From: Aestuariibaculum suncheonense
GTDB taxonomy: Bacteria > Bacteroidota > Bacteroidia > Flavobacteriales > Flavobacteriaceae
NCBI RefSeq assembly: GCF_014596935.1
Contig: NZ_JACVXC010000002.1
Location: 282,627 to 346,626 of the forward strand
Direction: 5' to 3'
DNA: 64,000 bases
Every line of letters begins with the position of its first letter. Position 1 is the stretch's first letter. The notes below the pieces were generated by a model, which saw only the letters and a program-made list of their open reading frames with translations, was not told the origin of the DNA and searched no databases. This document shows positions 52,977-62,874 of the stretch, piece by piece. The position numbers and the translations under genes are program-made.

Positions 52977-55502
52977 ATGCAAAAAATTACCTTATCGTTC
53001 CTTTTTATATTCTTAACCTTTTCGTTTACACAGGCTCAAAAACCTAAAGCTCCGGCCTCTGCCGAAATTTATGAATCCATTCAAAAACTAAACTTTTTAG
53101 GATCGGTTTTATATATTGCCGCACATCCCGATGACGAAAACACCCGACTTATCTCTTACATGTCGAATCATGTAAAAGCCAGAACGGCGTATTTATCGCT
53201 AACCCGTGGTGATGGCGGACAAAACCTTATTGGCCCTGAAATCAGAGAACTTTTAGGCGTCATAAGAACTCAGGAATTATTAGCAGCACGCCGTGTAGAT
53301 GGTGGCGAACAGCTATTCACAAGAGCCAACGATTTTGGATATTCGAAACACCCTGATGAAACATTAGAAATCTGGGAAAAAGATGAAATTCTAAGCGATG
53401 TGGTTTTAGCCATTCGTGAATTTCAACCCGATATTATTATCAATCGATTCGATCACAGAACACCCGGTACAACACACGGACATCACACCACTTCAGCTAT
53501 GCTAAGTTACGATGCTTTCGATTTAGCCAACGACAAAGCGGCATTTCCTGAGCAATTAGAGACTACTGAAACCTGGGAACCAAAACGCCTATTTTTTAAC
53601 ACCAACTCCTGGTTTTATCGTAGTCAGGAAGACTTCGATAAAGCAGACAAAAGCAATATGCTAAACTTCGATATTGGAGTTTACTATCCGCTTAAAGGTT
53701 TATCTAACAACGAAATTGCGTCAATTGCCAGCAGTCAGCACCTGTGTCAAGGCTTTGGTAGACTGCATCAACGTGGCTCTCAAAAGGAATATGTTGAATT
53801 TTTAAAAGGTGAACCGATTACCAACAAAACCGATATTTTTTCTGGAATTGACACTTCTTGGAATCGTGTTAAAGGAGGAAAAGCCATCGGAGATATTTTA
53901 TATCCAATTGAAAAGAATTTCAACTTCAACAATCCATCTGTTCACATTCCTGAACTTTTAAAAGCTTTCAAATTACTACAAAACATTAAAAATAAACATT
54001 GGAAAGTTCAAAAAACCAAAGAGCTAAAACAGATTATTGAAATGTGTGCCGGATTGTATTTGGAAGCTTCAGCTGAAGCGCCTTCAAGCACGCCAGATAC
54101 TTCTATGAAAATCAATATTGAAGCTTTAAACAGAAGTAATGAAAACATTGTTTTAGAAAGCATAACCCAAACCGACGGCAAAACATTAAATAAAAGCCTG
54201 GTACTAAAAAATAATAATTCGGAAAAATTTGAAACCTCATTTCATATTTCTGAAACCGAAAAATATACCACACCTTACTGGCTGGAAACCAAAGGTTCTT
54301 TAGGTATGTACACTGTTGAGGATAAATCTCTAATTGGTAAACCGGAAACACCAAGATCTGTCATTATCAATTTCAACTTAAAAATCAACGGTACGCCTAT
54401 CACATTAAGTAAACCGGTTATTTATCGCTATTCAAAACCTGATAAAGGTGAATTGTACCGTCCGTTTGAAATCATTCCGGAAGCTTCAGCCAAGATTACT
54501 GAAAAGGTTATTATTTTCGATAACGGTAAAGCGCACAACATAACATTGATTGTAAAAGCGGGGCACGATAACGTAAAAGGTTTTGCTGAAATTAGTCATC
54601 CTGAAAACTGGACGGTTTACCCAGAGCGACAAGAGGTAAACATCTTTAATAAAGGCGAAGAGCAAACCTTAATTTTTACTGTGATTCCTCCTAAAAATCA
54701 AGATGAAGGTTATATTAGTCCTATACTTCACATAGGAGACAAAACTTATTCGAAAGAACTTATTGAAATTAACTACGAGCACATTCCCTATCAAACCGTA
54801 TTGCTGCCTAGCGAAAGTAAAGTGGTGCGATTAGATATTAAAAAATATGGTGAAAACATTGCCTATATTGCTGGTGCCGGTGACGTTGTCCCTGAAAGCT
54901 TAGAACAAATTGGCTACAATGTAAGAACTATTACCCCTCAAGACATCACTACAGAGTCTTTAAAACCTTTTGATGCAGTGGTTGTAGGTATAAGAGCTTA
55001 TAACACGATAGACAATTTAAAATTCAAACAAGAAATATTATTCGACTTTGTGAAAGCTGGTGGCAATATGATTGTGCAATACAATACCAATCATGGACTA
55101 AAAACAGAGCAATTAGCACCTTATAGCTTATCGATTTCCAGAGATCGTGTAACTGATGAAAATGCAGAGGTTCAAATTTTACACCCAGAACATCCTTTAC
55201 TAAATACACCAAACAAAATCACCCAACAGGATTTTGAAGGCTGGACACAAGAACGCGGACTTTATTTCCCTAACCAATGGGATAAAGCCTTTACGCCTAT
55301 TCTATCAATGCATGACAAAGATGAATCGGCAAAAGAAGGAAGCTTATTGGTAGCTAAATACGGAAAAGGCTATTACATTTACACAGGCTTAAGCTTTTTC
55401 AGAGAGTTTCCTGAAGGCGTTTCGGGAGCATACCGCCTATTTGCCAACATGCTTTCTATTGGAAAAGACGATTTAAAGCATAACCAACAACTAAACGACT
55501 AA
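52977..55502 (+). CDS. Exported PIG-L/LmbE-family deacetylase, multidomain
   Basis: 841 aa from ATG 52977; signal peptide MQKITLSFLFIFLTFSFTQA. N-terminal LmbE domain (about 30-290): YIAAHPDDENTRLISYM with zinc His and Asp, TRGDGGQNLIGPE, RFDHRTPGTTHGHHTTSA with the third ligand His. A middle beta-sandwich region (about 390-600) and a C-terminal flavodoxin/GATase-like domain (VVVGIRAYNTIDNLKF, GGNMIVQYNT, HPLLNTPNKI) follow. Removes acetyl groups from an N-acetylated sugar or related compound outside the cytoplasm. First gene of a run with a tiny membrane peptide, a symporter and an oxidoreductase. Confidence 0.85.
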   Translation: MQKITLSFLFIFLTFSFTQAQKPKAPASAEIYESIQKLNFLGSVLYIAAHPDDENTRLISYMSNHVKARTAYLSLTRGDGGQNLIGPEIRELLGVIRTQELLAARRVDGGEQLFTRANDFGYSKHPDETLEIWEKDEILSDVVLAIREFQPDIIINRFDHRTPGTTHGHHTTSAMLSYDAFDLANDKAAFPEQLETTETWEPKRLFFNTNSWFYRSQEDFDKADKSNMLNFDIGVYYPLKGLSNNEIASIASSQHLCQGFGRLHQRGSQKEYVEFLKGEPITNKTDIFSGIDTSWNRVKGGKAIGDILYPIEKNFNFNNPSVHIPELLKAFKLLQNIKNKHWKVQKTKELKQIIEMCAGLYLEASAEAPSSTPDTSMKINIEALNRSNENIVLESITQTDGKTLNKSLVLKNNNSEKFETSFHISETEKYTTPYWLETKGSLGMYTVEDKSLIGKPETPRSVIINFNLKINGTPITLSKPVIYRYSKPDKGELYRPFEIIPEASAKITEKVIIFDNGKAHNITLIVKAGHDNVKGFAEISHPENWTVYPERQEVNIFNKGEEQTLIFTVIPPKNQDEGYISPILHIGDKTYSKELIEINYEHIPYQTVLLPSESKVVRLDIKKYGENIAYIAGAGDVVPESLEQIGYNVRTITPQDITTESLKPFDAVVVGIRAYNTIDNLKFKQEILFDFVKAGGNMIVQYNTNHGLKTEQLAPYSLSISRDRVTDENAEVQILHPEHPLLNTPNKITQQDFEGWTQERGLYFPNQWDKAFTPILSMHDKDESAKEGSLLVAKYGKGYYIYTGLSFFREFPEGVSGAYRLFANMLSIGKDDLKHNQQLND

Positions 55503-55504
55503 TT

Positions 55505-55615
55505 ATGAATACTAAGGACCAACCCAAACCCAAGTGGTTAAAATTATATTCGCTGGTATTAATCGCTAATGCCATTTACTTTATTCTTTTTTATATAATC
55601 ACCAAGGCCTTTTAA
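55505..55615 (+). CDS. 36-aa single-helix membrane peptide
   Basis: ATG 55505 (2 bp after the PIG-L stop) to TAA 55615 (1 bp before the symporter ATG). Begins MNTKDQPKPKWLKLYS and continues into one hydrophobic helix (LVLIANAIYFILFYIIT) ending KAF. The tight packing between two real genes, the positive-inside topology and normal codons make it a real gene. Perhaps a small subunit or stabiliser of the symporter; no family recognised. Confidence 0.7.
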   Translation: MNTKDQPKPKWLKLYSLVLIANAIYFILFYIITKAF

Positions 55616-55616
55616 T

Positions 55617-57383
55617 ATGCAAACATTAAACTGGATCGATTGGGTCGTCTTAAGTATTACCCTTGTCGCTATTGTAGCCTATGGCACCTGGCAAACAAGA
55701 GGAAGTAAAAATGTAAAAGATTATTTAAAAGGCGGAAATACATCACATTGGTGGACGATTGGATTATCGGTTATGGCGACTCAGGCCAGCGCCATTACAT
55801 TTCTATCAACGCCTGGTCAAGCCTTTAACGACGGCATGGGGTTTGTGCAATTTTATTTTGGACTACCTATTGCTATGATTGTCATTTGTATGGTATTTAT
55901 TCCTTTATATCATCGTTTGAAAGTGTATACGGCTTATGAATTTTTAGAAAACCGCTTCGATTTAAAAACCAGAACTCTAACCGCTATTCTATTCTTAATT
56001 CAACGGGGGTTAGCAGCAGGAATTACCATTTTCGCTCCCGCTATAATACTATCGGTTGTGTTAGGTTGGGATTTATTAACCCTGAATATCGCCATTGGCG
56101 CATTGGTTATTATTTATACCGTTTCTGGCGGAACGCGTGCTGTTAATGTAACTCAAAAGCATCAAATGATAGTCATTTTCATCGGGATGCTCGTCGCTTT
56201 CTTTTTAATAGTTGGCGATTTACCACAAGATATTACCTTTAGAAAGGCCCTAGATATTGCCGGTGCCAACGGTAAAATGAAAGTTTTAGATTTTTCTTTC
56301 AATTTGAATAACCGCTATACCGTTTGGAGTGGTCTTATTGGAGGAACCTTTTTAATGCTCTCTTATTTCGGAACCGACCAAAGTCAGGTGCAACGTTATC
56401 TTTCAGGAAAATCGGTTAAAGAAATGCAATTAGGTTTAATCTTCAACGGCCTTTTAAAAGTACCTATGCAATTCTTCATTCTACTGGTTGGTGTTATGGT
56501 ATTTGTGTTTTATCAGTTTAACGAAGCACCTATAAACTTTAACCCTACAGCAACCGAACTCGTGTTGAATTCAGAATACGCCGAAGATTACAAAGCATTG
56601 CAACAACAACAAAAAGACATCTTCAATGAAAAGCAAAGTCTTATCTCTTCGTTTTTAAATACTAAAAATGATGTAACCAAGATGCAATTAGCGAAAATGA
56701 ATCAAGCTTCTGAAAACATTAAACGCGAAGCTCGAAAACTCATTGAAAAAGCCGGAGAACAACAACAGATAAAAGTAGAAAGTAATGATAAAGACTATGT
56801 GTTTATTCATTTCATTTTAAATAATCTGCCACGTGGCCTTATCGGATTGTTGCTTGCCGTTATTTTAAGTGCCGCAATGTCCAGCACTGCCAGTGAATTA
56901 AACGCTTTGGGTTCCATCACAACTATTGACTTATATAAGAGAAATACAGAAGAGAAAACCGAAGAACAAATGGTTGCTGCTTCAAAATGGTTCACGCTGC
57001 TTTGGGGAATTTTAGCCATTGGTGTGGCTTGTATTGCCGAGCTTGCCGAAAATCTTATTCAGTTAGTTAATATCATTGGTTCTATTTTCTATGGAAACCT
57101 TCTGGGTATCTTTTTGGTTGCCTTTTTCTTTAAAAGTGTAAAAGGAAACGCTGTATTTATTAGCGGAATTGCTACACAAATCATTATCATAGGCTTATAC
57201 TTTCTAAACCTTTACAACTTTATAAACCTTCCGTTTCTTTGGTTAAATTTTGTAGGCTGTATCATTGTTATTATTTTAAGTTTACTTATCGATTTTAATA
57301 AAACAACACATTTCGACAAAGGTATTTTAGCAGCGCTTATCGGCATACTATCTTATTTCGGATCTTTAATTATTTATAACTAA
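55617..57383 (+). CDS. Sodium:solute symporter (SSS family)
   Basis: 588 aa, about 13-14 helices. Begins WIDWVVLSITLVAIVAYGTW; family marks include YLKGGNTSHWWTIGLSVMATQASAITFLSTPGQAF (in parts) and AAMSSTASELNALGSI, the sodium-site serines. A hydrophilic insert of about 80 residues lies between helices near 310-390. Sodium-driven import of a sugar, sugar acid or similar solute. Starts 1 bp after the 36-aa peptide gene and overlaps the next gene by one base. Confidence 0.93.
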   Translation: MQTLNWIDWVVLSITLVAIVAYGTWQTRGSKNVKDYLKGGNTSHWWTIGLSVMATQASAITFLSTPGQAFNDGMGFVQFYFGLPIAMIVICMVFIPLYHRLKVYTAYEFLENRFDLKTRTLTAILFLIQRGLAAGITIFAPAIILSVVLGWDLLTLNIAIGALVIIYTVSGGTRAVNVTQKHQMIVIFIGMLVAFFLIVGDLPQDITFRKALDIAGANGKMKVLDFSFNLNNRYTVWSGLIGGTFLMLSYFGTDQSQVQRYLSGKSVKEMQLGLIFNGLLKVPMQFFILLVGVMVFVFYQFNEAPINFNPTATELVLNSEYAEDYKALQQQQKDIFNEKQSLISSFLNTKNDVTKMQLAKMNQASENIKREARKLIEKAGEQQQIKVESNDKDYVFIHFILNNLPRGLIGLLLAVILSAAMSSTASELNALGSITTIDLYKRNTEEKTEEQMVAASKWFTLLWGILAIGVACIAELAENLIQLVNIIGSIFYGNLLGIFLVAFFFKSVKGNAVFISGIATQIIIIGLYFLNLYNFINLPFLWLNFVGCIIVIILSLLIDFNKTTHFDKGILAALIGILSYFGSLIIYN

Positions 57384-58369
57384 TGAAAAAAAATTATCAA
57401 CATAGAACTATACGCTGGGGAATTATTGGTTTAGGAAAAATAGCTGATAAATTTGCTACCGACCTAGCGACCATTGCTGATGCAGAATTATATGCCGTAG
57501 CCTCAAGACAACAGGAAAAAGCCGATGCATTTGCAAAAAAACACAAGGCTACAGTTGCGTACGACAAGTATGATGCTTTAGTTAACGATTCTAAGGTAGA
57601 TGCGGTTTATATCGGAACTCCTCATGCGCTTCACAAAGAAAACACCTTAATGTGTTTAGAAAAAGGCATTGCCGTGTTATGCGAAAAGCCTTTTGCTATG
57701 AATTCCTCTGAAGTGGAAAATATGATTGCTATTGCCAAAGCCAATAACACCTTATTAATGGAAGCGCTTTGGACGTACTTTTTACCACATTATCGATATG
57801 TATTACAACTTATAAAAGATAAAACCTATGGCGAAGTAAAATCTTTAAAAGCCGATTTCGGATTTCAGCGTCCTTACGATACCGACACCAGGCTTTTTAA
57901 TAAGGATTTAGGCGGCGGAAGCCTTTTAGATATTGGTATATATCCAATTTTTGCCAGTTTATCGTCACTAGGCATTCCTAATCAAATTGAAGCTAGCGCT
58001 ACCTTTTTTGAAAATGGTACCGATTCCACCTGTGATATGATTTTTAGTTACGATAATAACATTACAAGTCAATTAAAAAGTTCGCTTGTTGAAGACCTTC
58101 CAACGCAAGCTATTTTTGAATGCGACAAAGCCACTATTAAAATCAATACGCAATTTCATGCGCCTTCAACTGTAACAATTATTATTGACGGTAAAGAGGA
58201 AATAAAAGATTTCAATTACAATACTATTGGTTATAATTTCGAAACCATTCACTTTAATAACCTGCTTCGTGAAGGAAAAACCGAAAGTGATATTATGACG
58301 TTTGATTTCAGCAGAAATCTGATTAACACATTAGATAGGGTTAGAAAACTCATTAAGTTAGAATATTAA
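57383..58369 (+). CDS. Gfo/Idh/MocA-family oxidoreductase
   Basis: 328 aa. N-terminal Rossmann domain RWGIIGLGKIADKFATDL, then YIGTPHALHKENTLMCLEKG and VLCEKPFAMNSSEVE with the family EKP motif; C-terminal domain includes GGGSLLDIGIYPIFA with the catalytic-site aspartate/histidine region. NAD(P)-dependent oxidation or reduction of a sugar-like substrate in the cytoplasm. ATG overlaps the symporter stop (TAATG), so import and conversion are probably coupled. Confidence 0.92.
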   Translation: MKKNYQHRTIRWGIIGLGKIADKFATDLATIADAELYAVASRQQEKADAFAKKHKATVAYDKYDALVNDSKVDAVYIGTPHALHKENTLMCLEKGIAVLCEKPFAMNSSEVENMIAIAKANNTLLMEALWTYFLPHYRYVLQLIKDKTYGEVKSLKADFGFQRPYDTDTRLFNKDLGGGSLLDIGIYPIFASLSSLGIPNQIEASATFFENGTDSTCDMIFSYDNNITSQLKSSLVEDLPTQAIFECDKATIKINTQFHAPSTVTIIIDGKEEIKDFNYNTIGYNFETIHFNNLLREGKTESDIMTFDFSRNLINTLDRVRKLIKLEY

Positions 58370-58439
58370 TAACGTATAATTCTTGTTTTTGAAAGTTTCA
58401 TTCACCGCATACGTCTAACCCAAAATAAAAAAGAAAAAG

Positions 58440-59135
58440 ATGCATATAAAAATATGGTCCGATATACGATGTCCTTTTTGTTATATCGGAAAAAAACATT
58501 TTGAAGCTGCCTTAAACAGTTTCCCTGAAAAAGAAAAGATAACTGTAGAATGGAAAAGCTTTGAGCTCGATCCGAATTTAAAAACTACTACAACTACAGA
58601 TGCCTTAACACATTTTGTAGATAGCAAAGGAATTGACCGAGAACGCGCTAAACATATGTTTAACAACGTAACCTCTATGGCTGCAAATACAGGTTTGGAT
58701 TTTAATTTAGAAAATTCTATCCCTGCAAACTCCTTTAATGCACATCGCCTGTTACATTTTGCAAAACAAGAAGGTTTGGCTCACAAAACCAAAGAAGCTT
58801 TGCTACAAGCACATTTAACCGAAGGCAAAAACATTGATGATCATACGGTTTTATTAGATCTTTCAAAATCTATAGGTTTAGATACTTTCAAAGTGAAACA
58901 CATGTTAGAATCTGATGATTTCGCGTATGAAGTAAGACAAGACGAAATGGAAGCCAGAAACTTAGGTATTAACTCTGTTCCCTTCTTTGTTTTAGATAAT
59001 AAATATGGGGTTTCGGGAGCGCAACCTGTTGAAGTCTTTAAACAAGCCCTTCAGGACGCTTGGGAAAAACACCAAAGTAAACTAACAATTGTTGCAAATG
59101 ATAATTCCTGTGATATAAACGGGAACTGTAATTAA
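58440..59135 (+). CDS. DsbA-family oxidoreductase, FrnE-like
   Basis: 231 aa without signal peptide. Thioredoxin-fold start MHIKIWSDIRCPFCYIGKKH with the CPFC active site, a helical insertion (about 60-165), and the cis-Pro region GINSVPFFVLDNKYGVSGAQP. FrnE-type cytoplasmic disulfide oxidoreductase or isomerase. Two extra cysteines lie at the C-terminus (SCDINGNC). 70 bp after the MocA gene; ends at a bidirectional terminator. Confidence 0.92.
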   Translation: MHIKIWSDIRCPFCYIGKKHFEAALNSFPEKEKITVEWKSFELDPNLKTTTTTDALTHFVDSKGIDRERAKHMFNNVTSMAANTGLDFNLENSIPANSFNAHRLLHFAKQEGLAHKTKEALLQAHLTEGKNIDDHTVLLDLSKSIGLDTFKVKHMLESDDFAYEVRQDEMEARNLGINSVPFFVLDNKYGVSGAQPVEVFKQALQDAWEKHQSKLTIVANDNSCDINGNCN

Positions 59136-59136
59136 T

Positions 59137-59169
59137 AAAAAAAAGCGCCTAAAATAAGGCGCTTTTTTT
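59137..59169. terminator. Bidirectional terminator, FrnE-like / DUF2911
   Basis: 12-bp stem AAAAAAGCGCCT / AGGCGCTTTTTT with a 6-base loop, A and T runs on both sides; it serves the convergent pair. Confidence 0.88.
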
Positions 59170-59188
59170 ATATACTTTCAAATGGCAA

Positions 59189-60037
59189 TTACATAGCCCC
59201 CCACTCTTTTAAAGAATCTTTATTCATTTTCACATAATCGGCATTTCCGGCAGCTTCAGCACCTGCTAACGACTTCTTAGCCGCAGCAATAGCACCTTTC
59301 TTATCTCCTGCTTTTGCATAAATTAAAGATTGCTGTCTTAATTGCCAAAACGGTGCTTTATCACCAGACATGGCAATCGATTTATCAATCCATTCTTTTG
59401 CTTGATTAATATCTTTTCCTTCCTGTAAATAATAAACCGCAGCAGAGAAATAATCTCCTGCAGCTGGTCCATTCATTGTTCTTTCGATAGAAGCTGAAAC
59501 TAAAGATTCTGTTGGCACATCAATCTTAACTCCGGCATAAACATTCTCCCACAAAATACCTAAAACCGCCGAATTATTTGTTAAATCGTCAAAGCTCATC
59601 GTAAAGGTTTCAATATCTTCAGACATCTTATAAACTTCGGCTTTAGCCTTAGCAACGACTTTAGAATCGTCCCACTTTTGAGGCGTTCCCCAGTTTGATG
59701 TATCATTATAAAATACAACCTCCCAAGAATCTTTTCCCGGAGTGGCAAAAATAGCATATTCTCCTGCCTTAACTGTTGAATCTCCTATAATAACATCAGT
59801 ACTAAAACTAATTTTAGTATTCGCATTTGCTCCTAATCGCCAAAGCTTATCGTAAGGCACTAAATCTCCAAAAACAGCTCTACCTCTCATACTTGGTCGA
59901 CTATATTCTAAAGTCATATCCGTTAATCCAACCGTTTGCATCAATTTAGATGACGGACTTGGTTGTGGTGTCTTAATTTGCGAAAAGCCCGAAAAAGACA
60001 CTGCTAAAAATAATACTGAAGCTAAAATTTTTTTCAT
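59189..60037 (-). CDS. DUF2911 domain-containing exported protein
   Basis: 282 aa. Signal peptide 1-19 (SFSGFSQ). Mature part is DUF2911: TPQPSPSSKLMQTVGLTDMT, YSRPSMRGRAVFGDLVPYDKLWRLGANA, TKISFSTDVIIGDSTVKAGEYAIFATPG (in parts). The last 90 residues form TPR-like helices (AAVYYLQEGKDINQAKEWID; IYAKAGDKKGAIAAAKKSL). Predicted periplasmic; function unknown. Single gene, 214 bp from the divergent TetR-like gene. Confidence 0.85.
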   Translation of the reverse strand: MKKILASVLFLAVSFSGFSQIKTPQPSPSSKLMQTVGLTDMTLEYSRPSMRGRAVFGDLVPYDKLWRLGANANTKISFSTDVIIGDSTVKAGEYAIFATPGKDSWEVVFYNDTSNWGTPQKWDDSKVVAKAKAEVYKMSEDIETFTMSFDDLTNNSAVLGILWENVYAGVKIDVPTESLVSASIERTMNGPAAGDYFSAAVYYLQEGKDINQAKEWIDKSIAMSGDKAPFWQLRQQSLIYAKAGDKKGAIAAAKKSLAGAEAAGNADYVKMNKDSLKEWGAM

Positions 60038-60251
60038 TTTAAAATGGTTGTTTTAATTATCGATTCCTAAAATTAATAAAACAAGTCGTTATTCTTATTA
60101 ATAAATGCTTAAATAATACGACTATTCATTCTTCTAAAATAAGCAAATGCTATAAAAGACAACTACAAAATAAAATTAACAAAACATTTTGTTTAACTAA
60201 CACTAAAAAAGAATAAACATTTAGTATCTTTACGAATAAAACAATTCTGTT

Positions 60252-60908
60252 ATGGCTAAAAAGAAATCCTTATCGAAAACATATATTTTATCGCATTACA
60301 TGAATTATGTTCTAGAACACAACGAACGTCCTAAAACCATTTTCTCATTCTGCAAAACTATTGACACAGAAGAATCTAAGTTTTACGAGTTTTTTGGTTC
60401 TTTTGATGGTTTGGAGAAAGATATCTTCAATCAGTTTCTTTTAAACACCATTAGCCTGTTAGAAAAAGACACAAACTTTAATTCATTCGAATCGAGAAAT
60501 AAACTTTTGAGTTTTTATTACACGTTTTTCGAAATACTAACAGCTAACAGAAGTTTTGTTGCTTTTGTATTAAACGGATTTAAAACAGATTTAAAACGCC
60601 TTAAAGTACTTTCAACACTTCGACAAAGCTTTATTGAATTTATTGAAAGTCTGAATATTGAAACCATCGAAACCAAACAAAAAGACGTCGATAAATTTCA
60701 GCAAAAAGCAATAACAGAATCGGCTTGGTTACAACTATTAATCACTATTGAATTCTGGCTTAAAGACAGCTCTGCAAAATTTGAAAAAACCGATATTTTC
60801 ATTGAAAAATCTGTAAATACAAGTTTCGACATTATCAATACAACACCTATTAAAAGTATTATCGACCTGGGGAAATTTCTGTTTAAAGAAAAAGTACAAA
60901 TGTCCTAA
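60252..60908 (+). CDS. TetR-family-like transcriptional regulator
   Basis: 218 aa. The N-terminal 60 residues give a TetR-type HTH (KTYILSHYMNYVLEHNERPK, TIFSFCKTIDTEESKFYEFFGSFDGLE, ending FNQFL), although degenerate in the recognition helix. The rest is all-helical, like TetR effector domains. It opens an operon with ABC1-kinase-like (9 bp), flavin reductase-like and SDR genes and likely regulates it. Ligand unknown. Confidence 0.75.
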   Translation: MAKKKSLSKTYILSHYMNYVLEHNERPKTIFSFCKTIDTEESKFYEFFGSFDGLEKDIFNQFLLNTISLLEKDTNFNSFESRNKLLSFYYTFFEILTANRSFVAFVLNGFKTDLKRLKVLSTLRQSFIEFIESLNIETIETKQKDVDKFQQKAITESAWLQLLITIEFWLKDSSAKFEKTDIFIEKSVNTSFDIINTTPIKSIIDLGKFLFKEKVQMS

Positions 60909-60917
60909 ATCGTAAAT

Positions 60918-62231
60918 ATGAAAACCATCGATCATATACCAACATCCAAAATTCAAAGAGCCTCAAAACTCGTTTCTACGGGGGCTAAAGTTGGTGTGAA
61001 TTATTTAAAATATTACGGCGATAAAATCACAAAATCTGAGGCTGAAGCATTAGACACGCTTAACAAAAACAACGCCGAAGATATTTATGACGGCCTAAAG
61101 CAACTAAAAGGAAGTGCTTTAAAAGTGGCACAGATGCTTAGTATGGAAAAGAACATTTTACCAACGGCTTATGTAGAAAAATTCTCTTTATCGCAGTTCT
61201 CTGTTCCGCCGCTATCGGCCCCTTTAGTGCTCAAAACATTTAAAACAAACTTAGGGAAGTTGCCAAGCCAGATTTACGACTCTTTTAACCTTAACTCTGT
61301 TAATGCCGCCAGTATTGGACAGGTACATGAAGCAGAAAAGGACGGGAAAAAACTTGCTGTGAAAATTCAATACCCTGGAGTTGCTAGCAGTATTGCTAGC
61401 GATTTGGCTTTGGTAAAACCTATAGCGATTAAAATGTTTAATATTAGAGGAAAGGATTCTGATAAGTATTTTAAAGAAGTAGAACACAAACTCATTGAGG
61501 AAACCAATTACATTTTAGAAGTTGAACAAAGTAAATTTATTGCAGAAAGCTGCCGACATATTCCTAACTTAAAGTTCCCAAATTATTATGAGGACTTGTC
61601 TTCGGAACGCATCATTACCATGGATTGGATGGACGGTGAACACCTTTCGGAATTCACGGCCTACAATTCTGATGAAAATACAGCTCAAAAACTCGGTCAG
61701 GCTCTTTGGGATTTTTACATGTACCAAATGCATGTCTTAAAAAAAGTACATGCCGATCCGCATCCCGGAAATTTCCTTGTTTCTGAAAAAGGTGAGCTTA
61801 TTGTTCTCGATTTTGGTTGTATAAAAACCGTTCCCGATAGTTTTTACAAACCTTATTTTGAACTGGCACAAAAGGAAAACATCAATAACCCTGAAGTATT
61901 TAAGGCTAAAATGTTTGAATTAGAAATACTTCGGGATGACGACAGTAAAGAAGAATTAGAATTTTTCTCGTCCATGTTTTTCGATATGCTTAGCCTGTTT
62001 ACACAACCATTTCACTCTGAAACTTTCGATTTTTCTAATACGGAATTTTTTAAAGCTATTTCCGAAATGGGACAGCGTTACAGCAAAAGCACAGAACTTA
62101 AACAAATGAATGGGAATCGTGGTTCGAAACACTTCATTTACATCAACCGAACGTTTTTTGGCTTATATAACCTCATGTTCGATTTAAAAGCTAAAGACAT
62201 AAAAATCAACAATTTTAAAACGCTCCAATAA
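60918..62231 (+). CDS. ABC1/UbiB-family atypical kinase-like protein
   Basis: 437 aa. Family signatures: KGSALKVAQMLSMEKNILP (KxGQ-like motif), NAASIGQVHEAEKDGKKLAVKIQYPGV (A-rich loop and Lys), IEETNYILEVEQSKF, HADPHPGNFLV catalytic loop and VLDFGCIK metal site. UbiB-type proteins are atypical ATPases/kinases that support quinone or lipid metabolism. No clear membrane helix at the C-terminus. 9 bp after the TetR-like gene; its stop overlaps the next start by one base. Confidence 0.92.
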   Translation: MKTIDHIPTSKIQRASKLVSTGAKVGVNYLKYYGDKITKSEAEALDTLNKNNAEDIYDGLKQLKGSALKVAQMLSMEKNILPTAYVEKFSLSQFSVPPLSAPLVLKTFKTNLGKLPSQIYDSFNLNSVNAASIGQVHEAEKDGKKLAVKIQYPGVASSIASDLALVKPIAIKMFNIRGKDSDKYFKEVEHKLIEETNYILEVEQSKFIAESCRHIPNLKFPNYYEDLSSERIITMDWMDGEHLSEFTAYNSDENTAQKLGQALWDFYMYQMHVLKKVHADPHPGNFLVSEKGELIVLDFGCIKTVPDSFYKPYFELAQKENINNPEVFKAKMFELEILRDDDSKEELEFFSSMFFDMLSLFTQPFHSETFDFSNTEFFKAISEMGQRYSKSTELKQMNGNRGSKHFIYINRTFFGLYNLMFDLKAKDIKINNFKTLQ

Positions 62232-62857
62232 TGTATTTCAGTAGCAAAAACATTAATGATATGCATCACCTGTACCGCATCAACTTAATTAATAGTTGTT
62301 CGGGATTTAAAAGTGCAAATCTTATTGGCACTAAATCTAAGGAAGGCATAGAAAATGTAGCTGTTTTTAGTTCAGTAACACATTTGGGAAGTCACCCGCC
62401 CCTTTTAGGTTTTATACTCCGCCCAACTACGGTATTAAGAAATACCTACGAAAACATTAGAGAGACAGGTGTTTATACTATAAATCATATTCATAAAACT
62501 ATTATTGAAGACGCACATCACACGTCTGCAAAATACAACAAAGACATATCTGAATTTGATGCAACCCATTTAATGCCAGAATATAAAAACGATTGTTTCG
62601 CGCCATTCGTTCAAGATGCACCGGTACAATTACAAATGGCATATGTTTCAGAATATTTTATCAAAGAAAACAACACCATATTACTTATTGGAGAAGTTGA
62701 AGGCTTGTTTATAAAAGATGATTTACTTGAAGACGACGGATTCATTAATCTATCAAAAGCAGAGATTGCTTCTATTAACGGATTAGACGCCTATACGATT
62801 CCAAAACTTGAAAAACGTTTGGAATACCAAAGACCAAAGCAGTTATCTGACATTTAA
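62231..62857 (+). CDS. Flavin reductase-like (FMN-binding split barrel) protein
   Basis: 208 aa. Split-barrel pattern: YRINLINSCSGFKSANLIGT, ENVAVFSSVTHLGSHPPLLGFIL, NTYENIRETGVYTINHI, and late LIGEVEGLFI. Resembles the flavin reductase/FMN-binding domain family; probably binds FMN. The start overlaps the ABC1 gene stop (TAATG). Redox partner unknown. Confidence 0.85.
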   Translation: MYFSSKNINDMHHLYRINLINSCSGFKSANLIGTKSKEGIENVAVFSSVTHLGSHPPLLGFILRPTTVLRNTYENIRETGVYTINHIHKTIIEDAHHTSAKYNKDISEFDATHLMPEYKNDCFAPFVQDAPVQLQMAYVSEYFIKENNTILLIGEVEGLFIKDDLLEDDGFINLSKAEIASINGLDAYTIPKLEKRLEYQRPKQLSDI

Positions 62858-62874
62858 ATCGAAAGAATACAATC

